64,000 bases of DNA from Aphelenchoides besseyi (lineage: Eukaryota > Nematoda > Chromadorea > Rhabditida > Aphelenchoididae), in contig JAMPIQ010000002.1 of assembly GCA_024699855.1 (NCBI GenBank), forward strand, positions 3,720,001 through 3,784,000, read 5' to 3'. A program made the translations under genes and the position numbers. Positions 23,441 through 34,580 of the stretch are shown piece by piece. Positions within the stretch are counted from its first letter, which is position 1. Every line of letters begins with the position of its first letter. The notes under the pieces are model-generated. The model was not told the DNA's origin, made no database searches, and was given only the letters and a program-made list of their open reading frames with translations.

Positions 23441-23604
23441 AACAAGGGAAGGCTCATTAGCCACCACGCGATATTCACGCATACTGTATGCCAAAACCGC
23501 GCCTTTTCAAGAGGAATCTGATGGTGTTATCAGTTTTTGCTATGGGGTACCCTGCGTGGACTTATGGGCCTTTGAAGTTCCACGCAAATTGCATGCTTTT
23601 TTGG
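23441..23604 (+). repeat. Left arm of the inverted repeat
   Basis: Begins AACAAGGGAAGGCTCATTAG and ends near GCATGCTTTTTTGG. It contains an internal short palindrome-like pair, GCGTGGACTT ... AAGTTCCACGC, that could itself fold. Confidence 0.8.
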
Positions 23605-23901
23605 TCTCTCGTCCTCGATTCCAAGAGAAAATGTAAGGAAAATAACGATCCAAAAAAATTTCACGTTGTTTTTCTTTTTTTGCTCTTTGCGTGAAATTGC
23701 TACTTTCCTGAAATCACCTTGAAATTGCCTTGATTGGAAAGAAAGTGCGCAAAAATGCTCATTTGCTCGTTTTCGGTCGACGTCCGGACGCTTTTTTATC
23801 ACTTTTTTTGGCAAGTGGAGACGCTCTTTTTTTGATTGCCATTCTGGTCGCTCTCCAATACGAGTTGATATAAGATTTACAAATCATGATCCAAATCGTT
23901 T

Positions 23902-23962
23902 TACTGATTAGTCTAGTGGTTAAGCCGTTGGCTTTGTACCTTCCGGTGCAAATCCAACAGCG
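23902..23962 (+). repeat. Degenerate tRNA-derived (SINE-like) segment
   Basis: TTAGTCTAGTGG at 23908-23919 fits a pol III A box and GGTGCAAATCC at 23945-23955 fits a B box with two mismatches, at a tRNA-like spacing. The T stem and acceptor stem do not pair properly, so this is not a functional tRNA gene. It lies inside the inverted-repeat element. Confidence 0.4.
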
Positions 23963-24545
23963 TCCAGCAGGTTCAGCGAGCACAAGCGGGTTCAATTCAC
24001 AGAGCGGTCAAATCACAAGAGATCAAAGGCAAAAAAGGTTAATTATATCGGATCAAAGCCGGTCGATTGCAATTTTGCATTTTTTTGATTCGTTTTGCAA
24101 CTTTTTGTAATTCTAATCAATTTTAAGTAGTACGTTGATTAAATCAGTTAGAGTATTAAAGTGAACCTGAAAAATTTACTGTGACAACAATTAAAGATGT
24201 AGGTGCGCTTGGTCGGATGCAATGGAAACAATAATACTGCTCGCAATGAGCACATCTGATGAATGCTAAACGGGTACATCTCGGTATTTTTTGACATCTT
24301 TCGATCCATTGGTAATTGAAACAGTAGCCAGTTGGCTTTTAGCATCTTTCCGATCGTTCATCGACGTACCCACTCTTGGACCAACCACTAGATTGCTCAA
24401 GGAAACAGACTCGAGCGCACTTGTCGCTCATAACTCGAAGGCGATTCAAAAAAGTTAAATCTACTCGCAAAACGCGCTTGCGTCCGCTTGGCAAAAAATC
24501 AAAAATTGCGTCCGCGCATCGCCAAAAAAACGTCCAAAAAAGCGT

Positions 24546-24709
24546 CCAAAAAGCACGCAATTTGCGTGGAACTTCAAAGGCCCATAAGTCCACGCAAGGT
24601 ACCCCATAGCAAAAATTGATAACACCATCAGATTCCTCTTGAAAAGGCGCGTTTTTTGGCATACAGTATGTGTGAATATCGCGTGGTGGCTAATGACCCT
24701 TCCCTTGTA
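24546..24709 (-). repeat. Right arm of the inverted repeat
   Basis: Reverse complement of the left arm with a handful of substitutions and single-base indels. Inward of it (about 24490-24545) the sequence continues as alternating GGACGC and T-runs, a motif echoed on the left near 23780-23800. Confidence 0.8.
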
Positions 24710-26100
24710 AGTGCTTTCGCGACCAAATAAAAAGGCCCGATCGGAAGCGATCGGGATTGCAATCCGTCCACTGGTGACGAACTTATTAGTTTTCTGCGCG
24801 CGTGTGCCAATTCATCGGCACGACTTCAAGAGAAGACCATGGCCTCGGAGAGAAAGATGCCCGAGCGAAGAACGACACGACGAACTTTTACTGTTGATCA
24901 GTGCGTAATCTTCAGCGATTTAAATTTTTCCAACCAAAAAACATGCAAATATCTGAGTTGTCGTGAGTGTTTTCAATTCTTCGATGGTACAAGAAATGTC
25001 CGCAAAAAGGTATTGATACGAAGAGATGTCGGAAGCCATTCTTGTGGCTTTTACTATCAATCAAGAGCGAAGTGACCATTTTATCGTTTGCACAAAGTCG
25101 ATCGTTGGCGGCAACTGAGCATTTGCACATTCACCGGTCAGTTGATTCATTTCACCAGTTTTCCATTCATCCTGGAAATGGACGGGTGCCTTGCAACGTA
25201 TAGTCTTTAATGTTTACAACGAATCTGCATTCATATGCTTAGAATACTCGTTGCAACTATCGTATCGTAGCTTGTTGTCGCAGTTCTTTTTGACGGCGGC
25301 CATTTTTGCTTGTTGTTCCCAAATTTCCGTCTGCGAGCGTCTCTTCTTTTATTGTACGCTTTCGGAGCAAAAAAGGACGACCTTCGTTTTGATTCGGGAC
25401 GAGCGGGTCCATTCCGAAAAGCCAGAGAACGTGGTTGCAAGGAGTAGAGAGCGCACAAAGGCAGCTGCTTTTCGTTGGGCAGCGTTTGCCAAATGAGCAA
25501 GTGAACGCAGAGGACGCGGAGCTCTGCGCGGCAACTCAACGCTCAGCTAACTTCAACACTCGAACAACTCGTTGTGCGCGAGTTTCAACTCAACTACACC
25601 CCAGCATAATCATGTCCTGAAGTGGTGATCAGATCGTTTTGAGCGCGGAAAGCGTCAAACATCGTCATTTGAGATTGAAAGTCGGAAAATTTCGTTTAGT
25701 TTGATAGGATGGTTACTGTTATCCGTCCCGATTAATGATTGCATTTTTAATTACTATTTTTTGATTTCTAACTTAAAATACAAGTCCTTAGTTACATAAC
25801 TTTGTCTTGTAATCTCTTATTCATTCACTTAGAATAGCAGTTTATTGAATATAGTCACGTACGATTACCTTTTTCGAGCTAAGCTTCTTAACGAGCTTTC
25901 AATTCTTTTGTCTTTTCTAGCCGCTTAAATGCGGAAACTCATCTTAATTGAACTTAAATTTCGTTTTCTTGGATTCCTCAACACGCAAAGAAATTACGAG
26001 CATGTTGACGAAACCAAATACCGTGGTTTATACAGCTTATCAAATAAAATACGACTATTTTCAGATCACTAACTTTTAACATCTTGATCTACAAACGAAG
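24710..26100. other. 1.4-kb intergenic region upstream of the Argonaute
   Basis: No supported gene. A perfect short hairpin (CCCGATCG ... CGATCGGG) lies near 24738-24757. The last 200 bases are AT-rich promoter-like sequence. TTTTCAG ending at 26064, 36 bases before the ATG, could be a trans-splice acceptor. Confidence 0.5.
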
Positions 26101-29100
26101 ATGTCTGGTAATAATGCGCCCTCCGACAACAACCCTCTACAGACGCTCAGTGAGAAGAAGAAAGCTCGAAATGAGATCGAGAATCTGATGGCGCGCATGA
26201 ACGTGAGTTTTGGAATTCGGTTGTTCGATTTAAGCTCTGTGTGTTTCAGTTGGAAGAAGGCAAAGTTGAGATTCCGAAACGAAAAGCTCCGGGAGTTGCT
26301 GGACGCAAGAATGTCATCGACACCAACGTCTATCAAGTTCAGATTGCAGACAAGTGGGTCTATCGCTACGATGTTACCGTCATGGGAAAGTCGAGTCGCG
26401 GAAAGGACGTCGATTTGACCAAGCGCTCCGAATCAACGTGAGTTCCATATAACGATACTTCCAATTAGCTTCGACTTAGGGCTGTGATCGCGGATCGCAT
26501 CGGCATCTGTCGTCACGTCTTTCGAATTATTCTCGAACAGTACAAAGCCATCTTCAAGAACTCAACCGTCTACTACGACCTGCAATCGATTCTCTTCACC
26601 CTGGAACCCATTGATTTTCCAGCAAACAAAGATCAAATTCACTTGATCGTGGAGCAAAATGAACGAGTTCAACTTCCTGGCAACTTGCAATCCGTGACCC
26701 TCGAGTTGAAGGAAGTGAAGGAAAGTGCTCAGAAGATCAAATTGAGTGATCTGGAAACCTTGATTGATCCGGAAACAATGAAACGCGATCGTTCGGTTCT
26801 CGGTTTCATCGAATTGGCCGTCAATCAGTACCCAATGTTCTCGGAGTAAGTCCAACCAAACAAGCTTGGTTGCATTGTTGTGTGCTTGCAGAAAGGAGTT
26901 TTTGACTCTGAAAGGATCTACTGCCTATTTCATGGATGGACAAGCGCATGGTCTTCCCGAAAAGAATCTCGATCGTGGTGGTTCCAAGTACTTGGCTTCG
27001 GGTGTTCAGAAGAGTGCCATGTTGATTGAAGGATTCAAGAATCAAAACAGTGCGCAAGATCAGCGCGTGGTTGCACTGATGCTCGAAGGTAACGCTTAAT
27101 TGTGACCGAAACTCATTGAACTTGCTAGCCAAACACTCGCCATTCCACTCGGTTCTCAAACTTATGGACGTCATTCGACAACACGATCGAACTCAACCAA
27201 TAGCCCAAAGATTCGCGAATGGTCAGTGCAATGAAAACGATCTCAAAACTCTGAATCGCACGTTCAAGAAGCTCCTCTTCGACGTCTATTACCCGGGAGA
27301 ACACAGGTCGTTTCGTCGAATCGAATTGAAACACTTTGATAAAACGACCGCAAACACGAACATCATCGTAGAGCGAAACGAGAGACTGTGGCTCAGTATT
27401 TTGCTGGCAAGGTTTGTGTCTATTAATGATCAACAAGCCAATTATGAGCTTCTAGTACGGAGTCTTGGAATTCCCGAACGCCCATTTGGTGGCTGTCAAA
27501 CGAGGCAGCATCTGGAGCTACTATCCACCAGAGTTGCTTCGTGTTGCCGACAACCAAGTAAGTGGTCTGGAGTGTACCTTCTCTTAGCACTTTGTTTTCA
27601 GGCTGTAACCGTTGAACAAATGGATGCTTCATCCAAGGCGGCTATGATCCGAGTAAGTCGACCAATCAAACATTAGAGATGTGTGACTTTCAGGAGTGCG
27701 CTATTCGTCCGGATGTTATGCGTGTGGAGAACGAAAACGCAGCCCAAGCCATCAAACTTCACAGCTCCAAACACACTTCAGAAGCAGGCATAAAGTTCAG
27801 CAAAGCGACGTTGTCTGTCGAATCGCGCGTTTTGATGCCACCGCGAATGCACTACGCAAATGGACCGGCAGATACCGTGCGTGGAGAAGCCGCGTGGCGA
27901 ATGAGCAAATTTGTGAACCCATCGGTGAAGAAGTCTGGATTTTGTTTGTATCAACTCAAGGCTGACCATCGCACAACATTTGGCAACAATGAATTGAAAG
28001 CGTTTGCCATGCAAATCTGCGAACAAGCCAAAACCCTCGGAATGGCTTTAGGAGAATGTTTCGAGTTTGGATCATACTTTGAGTCCGAAGTCGTCGAATG
28101 TGTTAGATACTGTGCACGAAACAACGTTCCTTTGTGTTTGTTTATCTCACCGGAAAATATCAAACAACAACATGGTAGAGAAAGTAAGGTATTACTGATC
28201 CTAAATAGCCAATTTCAGCGGTCATGAAAATGTGTGAGCATCGCTACAATGTTGTTACACAAGATGTGAAAGTGGGTACCGTTCGTAAAATGATGAATCG
28301 TGGCACAGCGACTTTGGAGAACTACGTCGCGAAAACGAATTTGAAGTTGGGTGGTTTGAACTACGAAGTCAAGGACCGCAACCCAGAAGTTCAACATGAG
28401 CTCGAAAACTCGCTCTTCATCGGCATCAACACCAACCAGCCGGGATCCAAGTCTGTAAGTTCAGATGTGTTTAACTCTTCTATTGATCGACTGTTTAGGT
28501 TACTGATCGTGTCAAGTCAATCAAAGATGAAAAACCGGGGGTTCTGGGCTTCTCAGCGAACATGGTCGAGAACTACAACACGTTCATTGGCGACTTTGTC
28601 TACACCGTTGCCTATCGCTCGGAGTTCTACGCACAACTGCAATCGATCTTCAAACGTTGTGTTTCCACTTTCGCGGCTAAACGTGGAAAAATGCCGGAGA
28701 AAGTCGTATTCTATTATACGGGACTTACTGAAGGACAATTCGAAAACGCTTACAAGTTGGCCATTCCAATGATCAAAAAAGGCATTCGCGATGCAAACAA
28801 CGACGGAGATATTCCATTGATTCTAATGGCTGTTCAAAAGATGAACAACGTGCGATTGTTCCCGAAAAAGATAAGTTTAATTGATAGAATAACTTGTATG
28901 TTTTTGTTTTACGCTCCACAGATTGCATCGGGTCGTGACTACGAGTACAATGTTCCGTTTGGAACCACTGTGGACACAACTATCGCTCATCCGGTTTTCA
29001 CTGAGTTCTATCAAATGCCACATTCGGCCTTGAAAGGAACTGGACGAGTTCCTCGTTACACCATTCTGTTGGACGAGAGCAACAGTTCCATGGACTTGAT

Positions 29101-29447
29101 TGAAGGCTTCACCAACGCATTGGCCTTTGAACATCAGATTGTGAGCCGTGCCACAAGGTAATTGAACATTCATTTCAAGTCAGAACACACATCTTTTAGT
29201 CTTCCAACTCCCGTTTTTGTTGCCGAAGGATACGCGCAACGTGGTCGAGATGTTTTTAATGCTGCGTATGTTTATGGTCTTGTATCTTTGCTAACAGTGC
29301 TATTTCAGATATGGAAGCAAACAAACTCACGATGAAGCTATTCCTCCTCTTCCACGAGATGCGGATAATCAAGTCGATTTTGTTCACTTGAGTTCGAATT
29401 TGAACTACGAGAATACATCTCTCGAGTTCCAACGTGTAAATGCCTAA
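26101..29447 (+). CDS. WAGO-type Argonaute lacking slicer residues
   Basis: Exons start 26101, 26250, 26480, 26892, 27129, 27456, 27602, 27694, 28219, 28499, 29200 and 29309; stop at 29447; about 958 residues. Order: N domain; PAZ-like region with ETVAQYFAGKYG...FPNAHLVAVKRGS; linker L2; MID; PIWI. In PIWI the catalytic aspartates are replaced: IGINTN where slicers have IGxDV, and YTGLTEGQF where slicers have RDGVSEGQ. The usual C-terminal His motif is absent (VFVAEGYAQRGRD). This is the worm-specific WAGO pattern: binding secondary small RNAs without cutting. Two oddities. The frame slips by two bases at a GAGAGA run (27380-27385) unless an intron is placed there. A 51-base in-frame AT-rich stretch near 28870-28920 looks like an intron but lacks a GT donor. 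Confidence 0.9.
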
Positions 29448-32400
29448 TTGTGTTGAAGATGTTACTCAGACTTCATATCGATCACTATTTAATCATAAGT
29501 TAATATTTCGCTTTAATTGTTTGCTACTCTCGCAATTGTTTGTTGTTGTTTAATAAACGTGTTAACCAATGGGCCAAACTAAACGAGAACCTACGATTGA
29601 AACTTTTTGACTTCAATAATCAGATGAAGTGCAGTTGGCTTAGTAGTCAGAATGATACGATCTGTTACGTACGCATAAAATGGTCAAAAGATAAACATTA
29701 TCATTTCGTGACTGTGGGACTTGAGATTCATTGATCTTGTGAGACGACATCCGGGGCTGGGTAATATGTCGATTATGAAGCAAATGAAAGATGACTATTT
29801 TGTACTTACTTTCTACTAGATGATATGTATATGAATTACCTCACAGTTGACATTCACGTCTTCCGAAAACATTTGCGCTCAAACGGAAATCGTAAAGGCG
29901 ATTTGGAGACCTGAGCGCTTACCGTTTATTTGCATAACAGAAAGCGGAAAACCTTCGAAGATGCTCCTGTGGTGTCTTGTAAATGGACGAAAGGGTTCGG
30001 CCGATGCGAAAATGAGTCAAATAGGTCGACTACAAAGTGTCTAGAGCATCAAAACCAACAAATTTCGTAAATTTGACCGCAAGACTGAAAGGGTACGTGG
30101 TTGCGTTATGCAAACGAACTTGTTCTTACCGTTGACACTCAACGGTCGCTATCTGAGAAGTTAACCGTTGATTCGTCAGCCAGAACAATCAATTCGAAAT
30201 GTCAAAATTTGTAGGAGGCTGTCTTCTTTTGTTTTACGATTTCCAACCCAAAAAACTTTTGCTATTGATCGAAACTTTTTGAAGGTCTCTGAATTTCTAT
30301 AAATCTGCTTTACAAACGATTCTTCTGGCGATCATCACTCAAAGAGCAGTGATTCACTAGTTCGTGTTTCTGCGTATGTTTATATTACCATCCGACTTTA
30401 GGGTGTGGATCTTCGTGAGTCATGATAAGAAAAAGAACCCTGTCATCAGCTGTTTCATCGATTAAACCCAAATTCAATTTGCGGTTATTTTAATGCGCAA
30501 GTTTTCCTCTGAGTCACTCAGTCGATCGTTTAGTCAACAAGGTTTTTTGTCGATTTGTTTGCGGTTCGGGATTTTTGTTCGGCCGTGAAATCGAAAGGCC
30601 GATTTTCCGCAATCGTTTTGACGTTTTCTACTTGTCGTGATGTTGTTGCAGTAGGAAATAAGATGGAGCGGAATCGACCGCTTGATCAACTCTTCCGTGT
30701 ACCTCGTTTATCTGTTCGGCACTTCTTTTGCTCAGTTTATCGATCGTTTTGTGTTCCTAAGATCATACAACCTTGTGATTCATTTCGAAGTCGTAAAACA
30801 AAATGGCCGGGACTTAAGTGTCCGATTGATTCGAGTCGCGACGTTTTCACTTCGCCATTGCGCGATTTTGTGGCCAATCGCTGACTGCAAACTCATGATT
30901 GAGAAGATCGTCTGATTGCAAAGTGCGCTTCGTTTTATGAGGTCAAAAGGCGAACAACTCGAAATGATTCAGAAAGCTGATTACTCACGATGTAAAAGAA
31001 AGAAAACAAATGAATGCGAGCTCCCAGTTTTCGAAAACAAATTGTCAGAAGTTGCATGTTCGAGCATTTTTAGTAACCGACAACTCAAAACATTTCGGAC
31101 GCGTGGTACAAGCGAACTAAGCGATTGGTGGCGCGACTTCTCAATGTTTGTTCAAATGGCCACAGAGCCGAATTGAATTCCTCGGGCGAGATTGCAGTCG
31201 GCCCGATCAGTGCGGGAGACGATTGGGAGACTGAGGAGCGTGTTAGTGCTGTGTCCATTGTCAAAGCGGATTAATAAAAATCTGCTCAAACAATCGATTG
31301 GTCTTCAGGTTTTTTGACGTTTAGCTGCTTTTTGTTTTACGACTACCGTTCATCTTATTGTCTTGATTGAGCAATTAGATGGAGTCTCCTTTAGCTCTTT
31401 CGAGAGATGGTTATTAGGGTCCTATCGCTTACAAAACGACATTCTCGTGTATGAATTCGAGTTTGAATCGAACAGCTTCTTCGAATAACAAGAGTACGCG
31501 TGAGTACCTGAACATAAACGGATGAGTCGGTCACATCGTTCATAAGTATCGGCGATTTCTTTTTATGCATTTGACGTGTTATTCATGGTACTTTGAGCAA
31601 ACGACGGTGATCGGAGGTCGTCAGTGGACGAAAGAGGAGAGTGCGAATGATTAGTCACTGTCCTAACAGTTTTGCCGATGGCGGTAAGACATGAGTTAAA
31701 ACAGGAAACTTCAGATGCTAAAACTTCTACCTAGGATATTTTTCTAATTGTTTTTGCTAATTTGGGCAGAAGCATAATCCAAACAATCTAAATGAACTTG
31801 TGCTTCATCTGAGTCTAAATTCAATAGACGGCTTATAAGTCCAATGCGTATTCATCGGTCTTCTTTTCTTATCACCTTCAGTTTGAAGCAGCAACTTCGA
31901 AGCGCTCTAAACCCTCTGGTTATCACTTCGACAAACATTGTGCGCGTCCACGAGCCCGTCGGCCATTTCAATCGCTCAAAATTCTGCAACAAAATGGCCG
32001 CCACACGAATTCGAGCAAAATCGTGGCAATAAAGTTTTGATTGTAAAACTTTGTTTTAACCTCGGTTTTAACCCTCAAAGCGCAGTCTGTTGATCGTAAA
32101 GTTTCAATTGAATTGTATGTCCTCCAACTTGAACCGGTTTTAAGCGTTTGATTCGGGACCTCTTATCTTCGCATCGTCGTCGATCGCCGCAATTCTCGTG
32201 GCCAACAGACGATTGAAACCTACGAAGAAGCGTTGAGTTGCTCCCGTTCTTAAGTTCTGACTAGTAGCCTTCAACGTGTGAAATTACTGAGTTTATAGTT
32301 CGTAATTTCTTAGAACTGCCACCGTTTTTGTTGCGTTTAAAAACTGTCATGGCAGCGAGATTCCGATAGATGGAAGAGTTTTTGTTCTGAGCTTTCGAGC

Positions 32401-32613
32401 TAATGAACGTAAATAACAAGTCATTTTTAAGAGAAAAATGTTTCTTTTCGTTGTTACTCGCTCTTCTTGACAACCTCCGGCTTCGTGCCTTGCAGTCACT
32501 TTGTTTCAATTTGTGCTTTCAGATTAAAATACAATAGAAATTTGATTTCTTCCATCGACTTAATCGATGCGGGTAAACTCCCACTTGTTCGTTGATTGAA
32601 AACACTTATCATC
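29448..32613. other. 3.1-kb intergenic region with T/A-run clusters
   Basis: No supported gene. Open frames at 30555-31176 (plus) and 32261-32509 (minus) have no domain or splice structure. Between about 30540 and 31180 short runs of T or A recur at roughly helical spacing, reminiscent of the periodic An/Tn clusters of germline-expressed nematode loci; this is an impression that needs counting. Confidence 0.45.
29552..29557 (+). terminator. Poly(A) signal of the Argonaute gene
   Basis: AATAAA 105 bases after the stop at 29447. Confidence 0.5.
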
Positions 32614-34328
32614 ATGTCAGTCGATAAGACTATTGAAGAGCTCAGTGGAACTCTCGCTCAGCTCGGTGTTCTTGTTGAGCATATCAACACCCAAATTGTT
32701 GGTATCACTTCACGTATTAACCTCACTCTCGACAATTTCGACAACTCAGTCACTGGCATTTCTTCAGGTGCTTCGATTAGTTGATCGACGACCTTAACTC
32801 TTTCGTTTCAGATGCGGGTTTCATGACAAGTAAGCGATTAAAGGATTTTCCTGTTCGCACTTTCGATCCTCGTTCCTAACTTTTGTTTTCAGACCAAGTC
32901 GCCGAAACGATAAGTCAAGTACCAAGTGCTTGGATTTTCTATTTGTTGTTCATCACGCTTATCGTTGTCTTCGTTCTTTTATCCATTCTAATCATTATTA
33001 ATCTTGCCACTCGGATTCATGCGATCTATCGAATTCTACGCGGAGACACAACAAGTTAGTTGTTATAGTGGTTGTTGACAACGAAGAACAAATTTAGGAA
33101 ACGATTCGCCAATTCCTTCTATGGCATATTCAGAATCTAAACAGCCGCTCAATCTGAGCAATTATCCCGCATCGCCCAAGGAGCGTATGAGACATCACGT
33201 CGCAGTTCCAATAGAAACTGAACCACGTCGATATGGAATGCACGATCCTATCGGCGGTTATGCTCAAGAGTCAGTAGCCGGCTCAACTACTCAACACAGT
33301 TACTATCAGCCATCAAGAACTGCAGGTAAGTGCTGAAATTCATGTAGTTGTTTACTGCTTTTGCACTCAACTAACCCATCAGTTTAACTAACTTGTAAAC
33401 TCATTTTACGCAAATGTTTTCACTAAACAAATTCTTCACAAACTTAGATTTTCTTTGTTAGACGTTAAACAATATCGTCCGATTCATCGTACAATAAAAA
33501 CTTTACCGCAACGATCCGAACAAGTGTCCACGTCTTTTGTTCATTATCGACCAGAACCCTCGGGAGTCATCTACTCGACACCATCAGAGAATTGGCAAAA
33601 ACGAGAAGACGAAAGTACATTACCACCGCCGATGTCCGTACCACCAAAACGCATAACTTCTGTCTTAGGTAACAGAATGCCGAATGCTGAATCGTGACTT
33701 CTGCACTGCGCTTCAGTTCTTGATCGTTGCACTGCGTGTGGAAAATCAACAAAACGAAGACATTTAAGCGGAAACAAATTCAAAACTGTTCACTCTCTAT
33801 CTGTTAACTCTGTGTGTTGTCATGCACCTTGTTGTTATGTTCGTTTTGTTTTTCCTGTTTACACCAAACAACCTTCTTTGCATCCAATTCACGTACACTC
33901 CCTGCCACCTAAGACAAAGCTTTTTGCTTCAACCAAATTCCGCTTCTTGGATAATTGCAGGGTTTGTTTGCACCGTCTAGCTTTTGGATTTTCACCGTTT
34001 GTTAAACTTCGAAATGCAGCACGATCAAGAACGATTGGTCGATGGTCGAAAAGTAAGCTTTTTGCACACAACTCAGTTGCTTACGTTCATGTTACTGTCC
34101 GCAAATGTTTGGGTTTTTATGTGCCAAACGCTCAAATTGCTGTCAATCCATGAAATCGAATGAAAACTGGTTTTAGAATCAAATGGCACCGACGTTCTTC
34201 TACGACGCCCTGCAGCAACCAAAGAGATCAACAGCCCGAGCCAACGTATTGGGCCTCGTTACCAGACCGCTGCTTCAGCCACTTATCTTCCTCATCGGCA
34301 CTCAATGAGAGCCGCCGACCCGGTGTAA
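32614..34328 (+). CDS. Single-pass membrane protein with long disordered tail, unknown
   Basis: Exons 32614-32767, 32812-32829 (18 bases), 32893-33055, 33099-33325 and 33462 onward. The first 60 residues are amphipathic and could form a coiled coil (IEELSGTLAQLGVLVEHINTQ). Then comes one strong transmembrane segment (WIFYLLFITLIVVFVLLSILIIINLA) and a polar tail rich in Tyr, Pro, Ser and Arg. Two 3' ends are possible. Reading on gives a stop at 33697 (265 residues). Splicing at the GT at 33669 to an exon at 34177-34328 gives 306 residues with an open, Arg/Pro/Ser-rich end. Both are in frame. No family recognised; the topology suggests a small plasma-membrane adaptor with the tail in the cytosol. 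Confidence 0.65.
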
Positions 34329-34580
34329 TCAATCGACGACATTCTTTTCTTACAATTGCTCAACGTTGCCTAGTCATTCACTTCTTCTAGCTACGCATTT
34401 GTTCTCCGATTATTCCATCAAACTTTACGATAAAAACTGCCGTTTTGATCTCAACTCTTGTTTCTATTTCATTTCCAGTTCTATGGTTGTTGTCTTTCGC
34501 TAACTTTGCCGAGTAAACGAATCAACTTTGTATGAACAATTCGAGAACAACAATCAACAATAACAAATCTTGTAACGAAC

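Larger units (their letters stand above)
23441..24709. mobile_element. 1.27-kb inverted-repeat (foldback/MITE-like) element
   Basis: Two arms of about 165 bases, 23441-23604 and 24546-24709, are near-perfect reverse complements with fewer than about ten differences. Inside lie about 940 bases with no transposase-like frame. The open frames in the arms are mirror images of one another, so they reflect the repeat and are not genes. The outer tips read AACAAGGGAAGG and TACAAGGGAAGG; a clear target-site duplication was not found. Terminal inverted repeats with no coding capacity suggest a non-autonomous DNA transposon, superfamily unknown. Confidence 0.75.

Noticed and set aside
23902..23962. Functional tRNA gene
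   Set aside because: A and B boxes are present but neither the T stem nor the acceptor stem pairs, so only a remnant is claimed.
23406..24810. Open frames sharing FQEESDGV..FCYGVPCVDLWAF on opposite strands
   Set aside because: They are the two arms of one inverted repeat read in mirror orientation; there is no start context, splice structure or domain.
25231..25539. Minus-strand 102-codon frame
   Set aside because: Antisense to another frame of equal length and of Arg/Pro/Ser composition without any recognisable motif.
27129..29447. Argonaute as a pseudogene
   Set aside because: Apart from one two-base slip with possible splicing explanations, every exon is intact over more than 900 codons with normal splice sites and a poly(A) signal.
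30555..31176. Plus-strand frames of 75-110 codons
   Set aside because: No domain, no consistent splicing and surrounded by T-run sequence; composition does not match the real exons.
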